The position numbers and the translations under genes are program-made. Below are positions 29,243 through 42,253 of a stretch of 64,000 nt of DNA, one piece after another (the first letter of the stretch is position 1; each line of letters opens with the position of its first letter). Below the pieces are notes generated by a model, which was not told the origin of the DNA, ran no database searches, and saw nothing but the letters and a program-made list of their open reading frames with translations. The stretch covers positions 18,411,739 through 18,475,738 of the forward strand of contig NC_046648.1 in the NCBI RefSeq assembly GCF_900324485.2, read 5' to 3'. Source of the DNA: Mastacembelus armatus. Its lineage: Eukaryota > Chordata > Actinopteri > Synbranchiformes > Mastacembelidae.

Positions 29243-30018
29243 TCACAGAGCCATGGGCAGGTTTCCTACCATCAGAGCCCCTGAAGCTGTCAGCATGAAC
29301 AGCATAGTTCCTGTGTGCAGACTGGGAAAAATTAAAACAAAACATGTTATATTTCTTTAAACGGATCATTTCTGTAGGTCAGATTTTTAAAGTGTGGTGT
29401 GGTGCATTTCGACTCAAACAAACACAGCTATATACTGCACATAACTAGTATTTCTCAGTACATACTGTACGCATAAAGAATGATGCAGCAAACTAACCTC
29501 ACTGCAAATGATGAATGGGACTGGCTGAATGACTGAACGATGGCAGTTGTGTTTCCCATCCTGTCAGAAACATGTGGAGTGTTAACACAGACATTTCCAC
29601 ATTCTTTGGCATATAGTTTCCTGTGACACAGTATATGCAAACATCTTACAGTTGGTTTAGGCAGACTCCTTTATCATCTGCCTGCATCAGAGCCACATGG
29701 TTGAAGTTAGGCCATATGTGAGGCTTAGGAAGATTCAGTAGCAGATGTGATAAGTCTGTTAATCACAATAGATATACTTCTATTAGTGTAATTTGGATTA
29801 ATGTGCTAAAGCTTGTAACATGGCGTGTGACCTTCCACTAAACACAGTTATTACAAGTACAATCTGTTGCTGATTAGTAGAAGCTGACTAAAATGACTTT
29901 TAGCACTGACAGAACAGAATTAAATGTTAAATCAAAGGGGCTGTTCGTAATATAGAAATACAGTGTTTTATTTGCCAAGGTCACACGATGATACCAAAAT
30001 TCAGGCTTAATTCCACAG

Positions 30019-30088
<70 letters not shown>

Positions 30089-33000
30089 TAAGCCTTAAAA
30101 ATCTGACATCCAGTAGTTTAAGGGACAAGGTGCATAAAATATATACCTTTTTAACTCTAAGCAGCTTAAGGGTTTTTAAGTACCACCACATACCATCAAA
30201 GCTGAAGAGGAAGTAGACACTGCCTCCTTTTATGAAGTTTCCAGACCAAAATGCATCATAATACAGGAATTTCCTGTAGCCAAAGTTTGGACCAGCATAG
30301 TACGTCTCGGTATTGGTGTTATTGACAAGATGTCCCAGCTTCCTGGGGTTATCCCAGTAGTAAAATGTCTCTCCATTTTCTTGATGTAAAAATGAGTCAA
30401 ACATGATTTGCACTTTCATCACCACCACATGTGCAGTAGATGTCTCAACATATATTAATGAACTTTTTGTATATTTGCCTGATACTGGTGATGCTCACTC
30501 ACCTCCAGCGAATGTTTTCTCTGAATCAGTTGTGATGCTGATCTGCTTTGACATCCGCAGTTGGATGTGATGACTTTGGTCCAGCAGTGAGATGGTAATC
30601 TGTTTCCTTTCACATGGCCATTGGAGTTCATCATCATGATCTGTGGACACCAGTCGGAAGAACACTCCAAAATGATCAGCGTAGAGATGCAGCAGAATCT
30701 GGACCCCGTAGCTTTGCCTGGTTAAGAACCTTGGGCTCAGTAAGTCTGTGCCAACACTGCTGTTTATCAGAAACTGGTCAAAGTTGGGAATATGCCAGAC
30801 ATGATGAGGACACTCCATTTCAAACAGGTTGATGTCATCAATGGAAACCCCACCAGAGGAGTTTCCTGGTCCTTTACGAACCTCAAACTCCACCTGGAAA
30901 GACCTGGTAGCATTCAGGGGAATGTGATGGAGGTGCCAGTGAGATGTTGGTGGACCTGGCAAGTGACAATGAACAAACAGCTTGACTACAGCATAGTGTA
31001 CAGTAAGTGCTCCAAAGCAAAATAATCTTATATAAAAGAAAATGCAGTAAGAGGAAATACATGTAATAATAGTCATATTAATTTCTGTGCACTTAAAAAA
31101 ATCACATTAAGTTATGAAGCTGATTTCTCCTTGGAGTGTCTAGATCTCATTTATGGTAGCTGTCTCTGTCATTGCCTTGTTGTGTGGATATAGCTATTCA
31201 GCTTTGCATGACTGAAATCAAGCGGACAGAGGTGCAGACTCAACCTATGATCTGTCCCATGAGATAGGTGGATTCCTTATCTTCCCTGTCATACTCTCTG
31301 ATCCAGATGTTGAATTGGTCTTCATCACTTCCACTGTGAAAATAGAAAAACTGGAGGCACTGAAACTGTCTCTTCGGGTTCATTCTCCTGCTCTGCATTT
31401 TGGCACCATGCCCTTCTTTGCCAGAAGCCGTGCTGCAGTGCATGAAGAAGCCTCCACCTACATACAATTAAGATTACCAGTGACAGAAATGGAGCCAGCA
31501 CATTTTTTGTGCAAAAATGACTGTAGAAATGCAAACTGATGAAAAAGCACATATATGGTGCATGTTTGGAAACTGAAAGCTAAATACTGTAATGCATTTT
31601 TAATGAAAACTCACCAATTTGATTTGTTGTGTCATTTCCATCAACAAATTCCATCTGGTTTTCTGTAAAAATAATGAGAATGTAACAGCATTGCATTGCA
31701 GTCGCAACAGCTGCTAATTAGCATCTTGTGGCTCTTTATCTAAAATCCATCACAATGGGACAGAGAAACAGCAGTTTGAACAAGGTATAAATTATCACTG
31801 GCATGGGGATAATTAAGAATAAAGGGATATAATACACAGCAGCTGTACCATTATCATGAGAAAATACTTGTTGATGGAACAAAAACATATTAGTTAAAAC
31901 CAAAAATCCATGTAAAATACCAGATAGGAATAAGCTAAGTACAAGAATACCTTCTTGTGAACTCAGACTGGTATGGTCTGAGAGGGGTCCAGCTTTAGTA
32001 CTGCTCACTCTCTGCCAGCTGAGATTTCCAGCAGCACACAGAGTCATATCACACAAACTCTCATCTTCAAAGCTGCATGATGCCAGAAAAGTAACAGCAG
32101 ATGCTGAGGAAAACAGAAAAAGCAAAGTATCATTAAATGTACCACAAACAGCATTGCACAGTTCGGTGTTGTTTCACAGAACAATTACTTACTGCAGTTA
32201 TAAAGCTTTTGGAGCTTTAGGATGTCATTGGAGCTCATTTCTATACGCTGACCAATTACATTTTGATACTCGGGTACATTAGTGATGATGGTTGATCCAT
32301 TGCCATTAGAGAAGGTGTCTTTACCATAGTGCATCACAGACGTGTAGTCATACATTGTTCCAAGCGTGGTAGTGTAGTTTCTATCATGCTTTACAAAATT
32401 GGATTCCATTCCTGAACAAAACATAATGATAAATTTGTCTATTTTTTCTCTAGCAGAGGCTACCTACTCCACTAAAATGTATCCAAACCTTCTTCAATAT
32501 TTTCCCAGATAATAGTCACATGGTCATCTCTGTCATATCTCGACTGTTCATGCCAGAAGCCCAGTGCATGGAGAAACTCATGCTCCACAATGGCAAGGTG
32601 GTCACACCACTGTCCAATAGAGAGGCTTTGGTTTCCCTGGCGCTGATTCCCAACATACGACCAACATCTGAGAATTTAAAAAAAAAAAACAAAACAAAAA
32701 AATAAAAAACACACACACACTCACACACACAAACAAGAAAGTCATTGGCAATTTTCTACATTTTTAGGAAATATCTCAGTGTTTCCAGGCTTTGTGGTAA
32801 GCTGAACTACCCAGGTGCATATTTACCACACAGATCAGAGGGTGGTATTGATCTTCTCATCTAATTCTAAGAGGGAGAAAGAGCATACTTCCCAACATTT
32901 CAAACAATTTCCTTAAGAACAAATGTACATGCAAATGTACGTGTTTGCAGTGGTTGTTCTTTGTGATTTGTAGAAAATTAAAAGAAAAAACTATGCATCA

Positions 33001-34987
33001 CCACTGACATTTGCTATTAATAATAACAATCTACAATATTTGTAAAATATGTAAAATACAGTGTAAATGAATAGATTACTAGAACAAAAACTGATTAATA
33101 ATAATGATCATTAAAAAAAAAGATAAAAAACAACTAAAGAACCACCCATCATCTTTCATAACTACGATGTAGTTGGGTTCATTTCCCCACGGTTTGAAGT
33201 CGATGCACGTTTTCAGCCTTATCTGGTCAAAAGCCTGTAGAACAACCCCTCTGGCATTTAGCTCTGTGTTCCATGTGAGCAAACAAGCAGTGGAAAGTAA
33301 TGCATCAGCATCTCAAATAAGTTACTTTTACTGTTCAGCTGACGTGCACAATACAACAAGTAGCACTTTGACAGATTTGCAGTGGAGACTTTATTCCATA
33401 AGCTTATAGATGGTGCTCTGTGTATACTAAGTGTACGACTGTAGTACGTAATCTTACTTTTATATAATTCTTTATATGAAAACTTTTGTACAAACAACTG
33501 ATTTTATACAATCATTTGTGTCTTACCAAGGCTCTCATCAAACACATATGGGACTGGGATCTCCCATCTGTACTGATCTTCCAGAAGCATGTTCCTGACA
33601 CGACCCTTTCAAACATACAGGAGGAAGAAGAGAGCGGCCTCTGTGTTAAGTTATCTAACTTGAGGTGGTGTTTAAATAGTATGACTGCAAAGGTGCTCAC
33701 AGTCATTTGTTTGATGTCTCCTTCATAAAGATTCAGACCTAAAAGAAAAGCATTTGTTACATTTCTCTACAAATCTAAGGAACAAAAAAATGAGTGTGAA
33801 TCATGCATCTAATATGGTTCTGCACACATACCGATATTTATCTCATCGATGTCCAGATCTGTTTCTTCATCCCCATTGCCTGGAAATATCAAATCAAAAA
33901 ATTACTCAGCAATTAGTCATTGTGACCTGAATGAAAACAAATTACCTACTGAAATTAATTACAGGTTCCAACTCAGAGAAAATGATAGGACATTGTTTTA
34001 AGCCACTACCGGCCAATTATGCCATTTCCAAAGCAGCTCTTTTAGTCTACCTTACATTACCTTCAGTAGCTCCTACACACGAAACAGGCTGTGGACACAT
34101 GCAGACAAATGTGATATAAATGATGCATCACTTCCACGCATTGTTGGTGCCACAAACACAAAACAAATGTGACACATTTCAAATAAGGAAACTTACCAAG
34201 GTGGACGACCGCTGCACAATCAAACTCACCAACAGAGGTGCAATAACATACATTCTCTCTTCTGAAAAAAGAATGAACCTTTATTATTATTATTATTATG
34301 ACATTGTTAACATTATAAAATACAGTGGAAGTATGGTGATAATTTGTACTATGCACAAGCATCAGTGAAAAAAAGGAGACAGAATTGTGTCTATTTCAAA
34401 AATACATCCGACGTGCGTGCTCCTTGTAAAGCAGATACAGACAAATAGAAAGTGTCACAAGTAAACCTACTTCTGTTGAAACCTGCAGTACATCTGTCTC
34501 CAAGCGAAACACCAGATCAGCAGATCGCTACTGGACCAAACATCAGCTCTGCTAATTGGGACAACTTAAAACTTGAGGTGACGAGTGGACGTTGGACCTT
34601 TAACAGAAATTATCATCCTGCAGGTGACTACAGATTAACAGAAAGAGTAATCATTTAAAAGACTTGTAAACTAAGTTTTTTAATAAATATCAAGTTGGAC
34701 AATAATTTAACCTTTGTGTTTTGATGACAGGCCATGGTCTCTGGGACAGAGCATGGTTAGCACCACACTGAAACCACACGCATACAAATAAAATAAACAA
34801 ATGTATAAACAAAATTTCGCTACTGAGAAGTGATCGGAACAGGAAAAAAATTGTCTTAGTATATGCAGGCTGTGTAAGTCATGATCAGCAAGTCAGCGTT
34901 AGATAAAGCTGATTTTGTACCTGTGTTTCTTGTTGTCATGCTTCCATTCACCACAGCAAACACCATCAGACACATTCCCATTTTCAT
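29243..34987 (-). CDS. mep1a: Meprin-like astacin metalloprotease (copy 2)
   Basis: This is the tandem paralogue of the gene at 22.5-26.2 kb. Minus-strand exons: 34987-34921, 33879-33832, 33738-33701, 33605-33527, 33263-33146, 32667-32489, 32411-32193, 32103-31951, 31662-31615, 31457-31245, 30955-30503, 30379-30194, 29560-29503 (or 29620-29503) and 29321-29243. They total 1938 nt, or 645 residues. Order: signal peptide ([15 protein letters not shown]), propeptide with YEGD aspartate switch, astacin domain with zinc site [13 protein letters not shown] and Met-turn [19 protein letters not shown]. Six exons (118, 179, 219, 153 nt and others) match copy 1 in length or phase. The 48-nt exon at 31662-31615 has no partner in copy 1. 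The final two exons are tentative; they give a hydrophobic C-terminus ([14 protein letters not shown]) and no EGF domain. Confidence 0.83.
29959..30091. repeat. 63-bp direct repeat, copy 2, with A-TA-T tract
   Basis: Copy 2 of the repeat is 29959-30021. It runs directly into about 29 A, then about 16 TA units, then about 10 T (30019-30090), a self-complementary tract. It lies in an intron near the 3' end of the second meprin gene. Confidence 0.85.
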
Positions 34988-36136
34988 TTTTGCACACAGG
35001 AGCCAGCGTTGGCAGGCATCTCTCGTCTACCTCAGACTTGCTTTGAATGCTGATTAGATGGAACGTGTTTTACACTCGTGTTGTAATGGCCCTTTACATT
35101 AAATCACACTCACATTGAACTTGGTCAATATTGTAAGAGTTTATATTATATATTTTCCAAACTTGCAAATGTTTTCGTAATATTACATTAGTTTTTTTCC
35201 CATTAAGATAAAGCATTAAAAACAGGAAATATACTGTGCAATCCTCTGTTTGGAGACATGCAAAAATCCTGCATGTTTCAGTAGGACTAGCCCACAGAAA
35301 CTTGGTTACAACACGTGAATATTTTTCTAGATTATTAAATATTTGAGTACATAAGAAAAGTAAAAGTTGAGAAATTAACACTTAATAAAAGTTTTAAAGT
35401 CAAAACTCAGCTGATCTGCTTCATCATGACTGTGGGTATGGTTTAATAAGATTTGATAGGATTTGTTATAAGGTTGGCTGAAGACCAGTGAAATTAAATC
35501 TTTAATGGGAAATAACCTAAATGTTTCTAATTATAAAGAACATTTTGTGTTCATCCCAGATAATATTACTTCTAAGAACGCAATCCATGTTTAACCTTTA
35601 AACACTGTCATTATGCCTGGTGTGCATTTGTCCCTTACAGTCCTGTTGGAGTAAAGTGTTAGCAGTAGTCACTATCAATGTGTGACACAGAAGTAACATT
35701 CAACCTTAAAATGAAAAGCGTTTATAAATTCAGTTTAATGTTCTGCTCTCTGTCAACAACTGTGCAGTGAATGATTAATAATAGTCAAAAATACCCTCAG
35801 TATTATACCTAGATTACATCCGGTTAAGGCTCAGACAAAACAGTTTTCTCTGTGACAAAAACAAAATTAAATCAGAGCAAATAAAGAATCATCTTACCAT
35901 GGGAATGCACAGTAAAAAAATATGTGTTCATCATTCTTAAAAATGTACTTAATCGTCTTAGTGAGTGATAAATTAAGATTTAGCCTCAAATGAAAAAGAA
36001 ACATAGCCTATAATAACCTAGAAAAAAAACTTGTTCTATTTTCCTGGTCATCAATAAAGTGCCCATACAGTGGAGTGCTCATAGTCATACATGTATGCAT
36101 AAGCTCTGACCTTTACACTGCTCTGTCACAGTTTCA

Positions 36137-36150
36137 CCACTAGGTGGCAG
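36137..36150 (+). promoter_or_regulatory. CTCF-type motif
   Basis: CCACTAGGTGGCAG matches the core of the vertebrate CTCF binding site (CCASYAGRKGGCAG type) at every position I can check. It stands between the meprin genes and the apolipoprotein cluster, where an insulator would be placed. Occupancy is unknown. Confidence 0.55.
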
Positions 36151-36339
36151 TGTGGTCCCTCTATTAGCACAGGGAACACTGAAATCCCATTTGAGTTTAC
36201 AGTGCTGCAGATGCATTTCATGACATTCATTTGACAGAAGCTTCTGTTTTAGGTCATCTTACCCTTGTTTTCCACACAGACATTATGAGGGTTGAAAATC
36301 TTGCTCAAGGACAAATCTGACACACTATTCAGAACATTG

Positions 36340-36497
36340 ACTTAAATAAAAAAGCAACACCACAAGCGCAGAAATACTACAGGTAAAAGTACTCTATACT
36401 CAAAATGTTGTCTTAAATAAAAGAACAGAAGTATTAGCAACTAGTACAGCACTTAGTGAATTAGTAAACGTACATAGTTGCTTTCCACCACTGCTGA
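36340..36497. repeat. Partial copy of a CAGTGGTGGAA-ended fish short repeat
   Basis: The words GTAAAAGTACT, AAAGAACAGAAGTATTAGCA and TTGCTTTCCACCACTGCTG belong to a very common teleost short repeat. That repeat is full of AAGTACTT/AGTAAAAGTA words and ends in CAGTGGTGGAAA. The copy is decayed and the left edge is approximate. Confidence 0.5.
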
Positions 36498-37650
36498 ACA
36501 ATCACTCTACCAACTGTGCCACAATTGCTCTACAAAGCAACTTTTCCTTACACACCAATACAACTGCTCCTTTATGAGGTCTCTTCAGTTTTAGTGTGGA
36601 CTAGAGCAAAGAAAGACAATTTGATGAAATGGCAGAAGAAAGAACCCATCTGTCACATTTTAAATAACATTAAAAAAAATAACACAAAGGAAAACCATAA
36701 GGTATGGTACATCTTCTCATAACCATCCTGCTCTGAAAGCAAAAAGGGGATAAGGTGGAAGAAACAACATAGCCTGAAAACATCTACAATGACCCGTCAA
36801 CGTGACGATATCTCTTTATCTCCACGGACATTGGTCTGCTTATCAAATCAGCAGCAATAGTTTAACAACCGGTATAGCAAGCGGTAACAACCGTTTATCT
36901 GCATCAAAACAGCACTGAATCTGTGCCACTACAGTAAATAAGACAAGATGCGTCTTGTTGAAAGAGAGCTGCGTGCGTTTAACAACTCCTCCCTTTTCTC
37001 AGTGGTCTCTGAATGGGCCAGACCTCATACTAGTCTCCAGTTTTAGAAAGCGGCTGTTAGGTAAAGGCCTTCAGGCTGTTTTGAATGATAATGCAGTGTG
37101 AACAGTGCTTCTAAGTAGCCATAAAAGTGCAAATCAGGTACAAAACAGGCTGGTGCGTAAAAATGTGAGATCAGATTTGCATTTAAAAAGTCATGGAGAC
37201 CTGAAGGCGTTTGACACGTTTGTGTCTCAGTGAATGCAGCAGCACTTCATGCTACATTAACGACTTGATGGTGTCCTAGGGAGTTACAGTGAAGAAGAAA
37301 GCACAAACTTACATCCTGTAAGCACATGAATGACTGATGAAGTCATGTCAAAGTGTTGGTCAAAACAGTCTTCTCCCAGTAAAATCTGCAAAGATCAACA
37401 ATGAATGATTTTAACACATTTCAAGAATGACCCGTACATATTTATGAATGCAGGGTTTTGCAGCTGCTTGTCAGTGTCTCTGTACTGTCACTGGACTCTG
37501 ACCCTCCACGTTGCCTGCTGGCACTGACAATAGGGGCAGAATCAGACGGATAAGGCTTTGTACTGTATATTTGCAACAGGAAGAGATTGCACAATTATCC
37601 TTTTTTATGACAATGAATTTTGTGGTGTTCAAAACAGAATCAAAACATTC

Positions 37651-37684
<34 letters not shown>

Positions 37685-38449
37685 TTGAATAGAAGCCAAA
37701 AAGAATATATCTGATTTGCTTTGTGTAATCTGATGGAATGAACCCATGGTTGCTTTGTCTGGGCTTTTATCGCACCACAGTAGCCACCTGTGTTTCTTAC
37801 GATGTTTCTTATGATTTTAGCATCAACACCAGAAAAGTGCAGTGTTGTGGCAAGCGTTGACAAGTACAAGAATAAGAACAACTGTTTGGAAAGACTTAGG
37901 AGCTGAAACAGACAGGAGTCAGGACATGTTAAGACACAGCAGATGGAGTCACAATATTTCTGGGAAAGAAACAGCACATGTTACTGTGGCTAATGACCCT
38001 GTGTTTGTGTAGCAGTCACACATTGTCAGTGTGTTTTTAAGATGGCTCGTAAATGCACAGTATGTTCTATAACTACTGTTGTTGTACATATTGAAAGATG
38101 ATTTTTCTAACTAGATTTTTTTGTAGAGCTGTATATTCTGTAAAACCTAAAAAAAAAAAAAAAAAAAAAAAAAAGATATGTCCATATATATTTTCCAGAT
38201 TCTTCTATTTATTTTTAAAAAAAGTTAAAAGTTACAGTTTCCAACTTGACAACACACAATAAAACAAGTATATACAGGTTTGAGTGCACAGGTTTGCTTT
38301 GCAAATATTGCACTTAGCAATAAATATTATACTTAATTTGGTTTACAGTACAATTCATATACCCAAATTAATACATGCTTCAAACAGAGGTAGACCAACA
38401 AGGCTAGCATCTTGGTCAGTGATGGAGCAGGTTGACTCAGAAGGTTGAT

Positions 38450-39518
38450 TTAGTCAGCAGTAGTAAGGGACTGATACAGGGACATGAGTTGGGCCTGGAG
38501 GTCTTGGGTGTAGGGATCAAGCTTTTCCCTCAGGTCCTCAGCATAAGGGGCCACCATCTGTTTCACCAGGTCCGCTCGCTGACTTAGCTCAACCTGGACT
38601 TTCTCAGTCATGGGCACCACGCTATCCTGGAAGTTTTGCAGGTGCCGGTCCACCGTCTGTTTCAGGTCATCAGCATAGGGACCCAGCTGAGCCTGCAAAT
38701 CTTTCACACTCTGCTCCAGGCTGGTCTTCAGCACCTTGCTCTTCTGCATCAGTGTGGTCCTCAGGGTCTTGGAGTCAAGGGAGTCTGCGTAAGGGGCCAG
38801 TTCTCGTTTGAGTTGCTCCACTCGCTGCTGGATCTGGGCCTTCGTATCCTCGGTGTAGGGCTCCAGCTTGTCCCTGACAGAGCTCAACTCCAGGGTCAGC
38901 ACACTTCTCAAAACATCTGCCTCTGCAGTGATCTTGGTCATTATGTCCTGGGCTGCTGGGGTCAACTGCTCCTGCAGGGTCACTGTATACCTACTAGCTA
39001 TGTCAGCACTCTCTGCAAGGCGGGCGCTGGTAGACAGACATAACAGTTAGACCACCAGCGGTTAGGGTCACTCCCTTACCAGCCTAAACCACAGTGTGAC
39101 ACATGTCCCTAGTAGGCACACTCATCATGTTCTTTTACAACTTACTTGAGTTCCTGTCCAAACTCAGACTTCCTGATCATCTGGAGGGTGTCATCAGCTG
39201 TCTGGGTGGCTTTGGCAACATAGTCCCAGAATGCATCTGTTAGCACTTCCAGCTGTGGCTTGGGTGCATCAGCATAAAAGAGGTTGGCGTGACAGCCTGT
39301 TGGATGGAGACAAATACTGTTTGAGAGCCCTGCAGGTGTTATAGCTTATACTGACTACATGACACACAATGCTGGATAAGCTTAAGTCTGCTTTGACTTA
39401 GCTACATGGACAAGAGTGTTACAAAGTTAAAATTAAAAACTGTTCAAGTTAAAAAAAAAGCTTGCAACTTACCAGACAACACTGCAATGGCTACTACCAC
39501 AAACACTTTCATGGCCAT
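38450..39518 (-). CDS. apoa4: Apolipoprotein A-IV-like, copy a
   Basis: This is a secreted exchangeable apolipoprotein that coats lipoproteins through amphipathic helices. Minus-strand coding exons are 39518-39473, 39296-39146 and 39026-38450, for 257 residues and a TAA stop. The start gives a signal peptide MAMKVFVVVAIAVLSG. The second exon encodes CHANLFYADAPKPQLEVL. The third encodes tandem 11/22-residue helices punctuated by Pro-Tyr (EPYTED, APYADS, GPYADD, APYAED, DPYTQD). Length and repeat pattern fit teleost apoA-IV rather than apoA-I or apoE. A non-coding exon 1 lies upstream, ending at a GTGAG donor near 39613. It is arranged head to head with copy b. Confidence 0.88.
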
Positions 39519-39682
39519 GTCTTGCTGGAAAACAGGTGAGATCCAGTTAATATTAAGCTAAGTCAAAACATTTATTTTGCTAATTTTATTTTGAAATTCA
39601 GTGCAACTCTCACCTGCTTTTGGCTTATGTATCTCTCTGTGTTCGGCGTCTTTGAGAGTGTGTCAGACTGTTGTTTCTGTGA

Positions 39683-39730
39683 ATATATACTGAAGCCAGA
39701 TAACAGTTGTAGTCGAGAGCCCAAAGTCCA
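39683..39730 (-). promoter_or_regulatory. HNF4-TATA promoter of apoA-IV copy a
   Basis: On the gene's strand an HNF4-type site TGGACTTTG (CAAAGTCCA at 39722-39730 on the plus strand) is followed about 32 bases later by a TATATAT box (39683-39690). The same order and wording occur before copy b: TGGACTTTGGG, then CTGGCTT, then TATATA. Confidence 0.65.
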
Positions 39731-39739
39731 CGAGTCCCT

Positions 39740-42240
39740 GCCATGCTGTCAAGATGGCTCTACTCCTGCTACATCTCCTGGCTACTGTCACATGACCACT
39801 TAGACTGCTATGTGGTCACACAGACACAATATTTATAGTATTCTATGTTATGTTGAATTAATAATATCCTGACTACAAATGCTATAAGACATATTGAAGC
39901 AATTATCCTTTGACCCCTCTCCTAAAGGCATTTTTGATATAACAATGCACAATCCACATAGTCCAATGCTAACAACTGGCAGATAACTCCAGATAACCTT
40001 GTTATACTTAGACTACTGGACTTTGTGTTTGGCTCAAGCAACATGAAAAAAATAGCACAGTGAATTAAAATATCATGGACTCACTTTTGACTAACATTTC
40101 AATACATGACAGCTGGCAACACTTATTTTCAGTCGCAGAGGGATTGAAGACTATTTACAGTACACATTGCTGTCACTCCTTACAGGCTGTAAGAATAAAG
40201 AATTACCACACAGAAGATTTTGTTTCACCGCCTTTTCTATTAAATTAAAATTAACCTCAATCAAGGACAATATTACCACAACTCGAAGCAAACCTCTGAA
40301 ATACTCTCATTAAACAGAGCATCACACAAACGTACTTTTTCTACAGCACAGTGCAAAAAAAAAAAAAAGTTCCTCGAGAATATATTTCAGCTGTGAATGA
40401 ATTCTGTCAGAGTTACGCAGTCACTGTGAAGGACAATGAGTTGTCTGTTGATAAATGGCGTGTTTGATGCTTTAAAATCTGATGATATGGAGAAACACAA
40501 TCCGGGCATTTAGATTTATGGTCTGCTGGAGGTTTGATTTATACCACTGAAATTAATCTTTGAAACATCCCTAAAGTTAATATATCTTAGTCACATTGAA
40601 GTTGTTTTCCTGTTCATTCTTAACAGTGATGTTCTTTTTACTGGTCTGCATTTGAGACCTGTTTGTCCTGGAAATCCAGAAACACTGTTTTTCAGTTTCA
40701 GTTAAAACAGTGTTAGTTTTTTCATACACAACTATGACAAGGCACACACAAAAAGCTGTTTTTCCATGATAATTTGACAATAAATTGACACATATACACA
40801 CTTTACACTGTGACTGATCATCTGCATGTTAAAGTGAAAAAGGAGCAAAGGAGTGAACTTTCTCAATTCTCTTTTATCACCCTGACATGACTATTTCTGC
40901 CATTTGTCATGTGACAAATGCAACACAATGAAACTCTTCCAGGGGAAACTGTCTAAAAACGTGAGCTGAAAAATGGGGAGAAACAGTATGCTGTCTCCCC
41001 CCTCTGATTCCGACTCTGAATTGCAAGTTGGAGCTGATGTGAAGGGTTTATCCCATTTGGCTGTTCATATAAATGGGTTTAATGATATGACAACATAATA
41101 CACTATTTTGGCAAACTGCCTTAACTCGTATAGACTGCATGTTTACTACACTGACAATAACACTAACGTATTATTTTCTATGATATCATCGGTGAAATCT
41201 ACAATTTTATGATTGTACCATGTCAACCTTACAATACTTAAGTGTAATTATTGTTTATGTTGACCCCTCTATTTCTGATTTGTAATCACTATTGTTGAGT
41301 GTATTGACACAGTTTCAAAACTGCTTCCTGTAAACACCTCAAAGGCCAACTTCTGCCACCAACTTTTATTATTTCTCTCACTGCATAGTCAGAGTAATTA
41401 GTGTCAATGCTTTCTGGGTGCTCTGAGTCCATATACCGGTTTCCTAAAAACTGCTTCAAACTATTATCCGATACAATTTATTACTTAAGGGAATAATTGC
41501 AATTGGTTTGGAATAAACACGTAAATCTGTCGTAAAAAACATCTTGAATGATTCGTAGGGGAAAAAAGGATTTAAATGTTTTAACAAAACCTTCTAGTTT
41601 CAAGTATAATACACTGCATAGGAACTATCAAAGGGATCACAAGCTGAAAAAAGATAATGCTGCTTTTTAAAAGCAAGAGGCTGAGAACTGAACTATAGTG
41701 CATCTGGTGTGAAACAGCAGCTACTTTGTCCTTCAGAAGCTGACGGTGTCTGAATCTGCTAACCTTTGGCCAGACTGACACATAGGAATTGCTGAACACT
41801 GGCATGACATGGAAAGTAGAACTATGGGTTTCTGTGACGTTAGCTGGCAGACTGTCAAGCAAATGGAGACAATAAAACGCCTACTGTGTATCTAATCAAA
41901 GCTGGACATCAAAGAAATTAAGGAAAGAGGTCGTGACTGTCACTGCAGGAAGTTATCTATGGCTGAGAAAAGGTAACAGCTAACTGATTCCAAACAGACC
42001 AGTGGGGACAAGGTTCATTTAAGGTTACACGTATTTAGGTAGTGACATCAAATAAAAAAAACAAACAAACTGTAGTTTCAAATAAAATTGTATCTTACAG
42101 ATACATGTAGCTGCAAAAACTGAATTATGTACTCTGTGTACGTGCACTGATGTAAAACTATGGGCTTGTGTATGTGTGTTGTGTGGATTCTCTGGCACAG
42201 GATATTGGTGAGGATAGCAGGGTGAGGCAGGGTGACAGCA
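39740..42240. other. Shared interval between the divergent apoA-IV promoters
   Basis: About 2.5 kb lie between the two head-to-head promoters. No gene or repeat was recognised. Control elements shared by both genes would be expected here, but none could be named from sequence. Confidence 0.5.
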
Positions 42241-42253
42241 AGGCACTAGCACC

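Larger units (their letters stand above)
34988..38380. other. Gene-free interval between meprins and apolipoproteins
   Basis: This is the boundary between the protease pair and the apolipoprotein block. It contains a CTCF-type motif (36137-36150), a partial fish repeat (36340-36497) and A-runs (37652-37681, 38150-38174). No exon with a family match was recognised; the 168-residue minus-strand frame near 37.5-38.0 kb is low-complexity and not credible. Confidence 0.5.

Noticed and set aside
34190-34260. Possible extra exon in intron 1 of meprin 2
   Set aside because: A GTGAGT/GTAAGT donor exists, but the signal-peptide exon joins the next propeptide exon in phase without it.
37471-37977. 168-codon minus-strand open frame
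   Set aside because: Includes a run of Phe from an A-tract and is otherwise without coding character.
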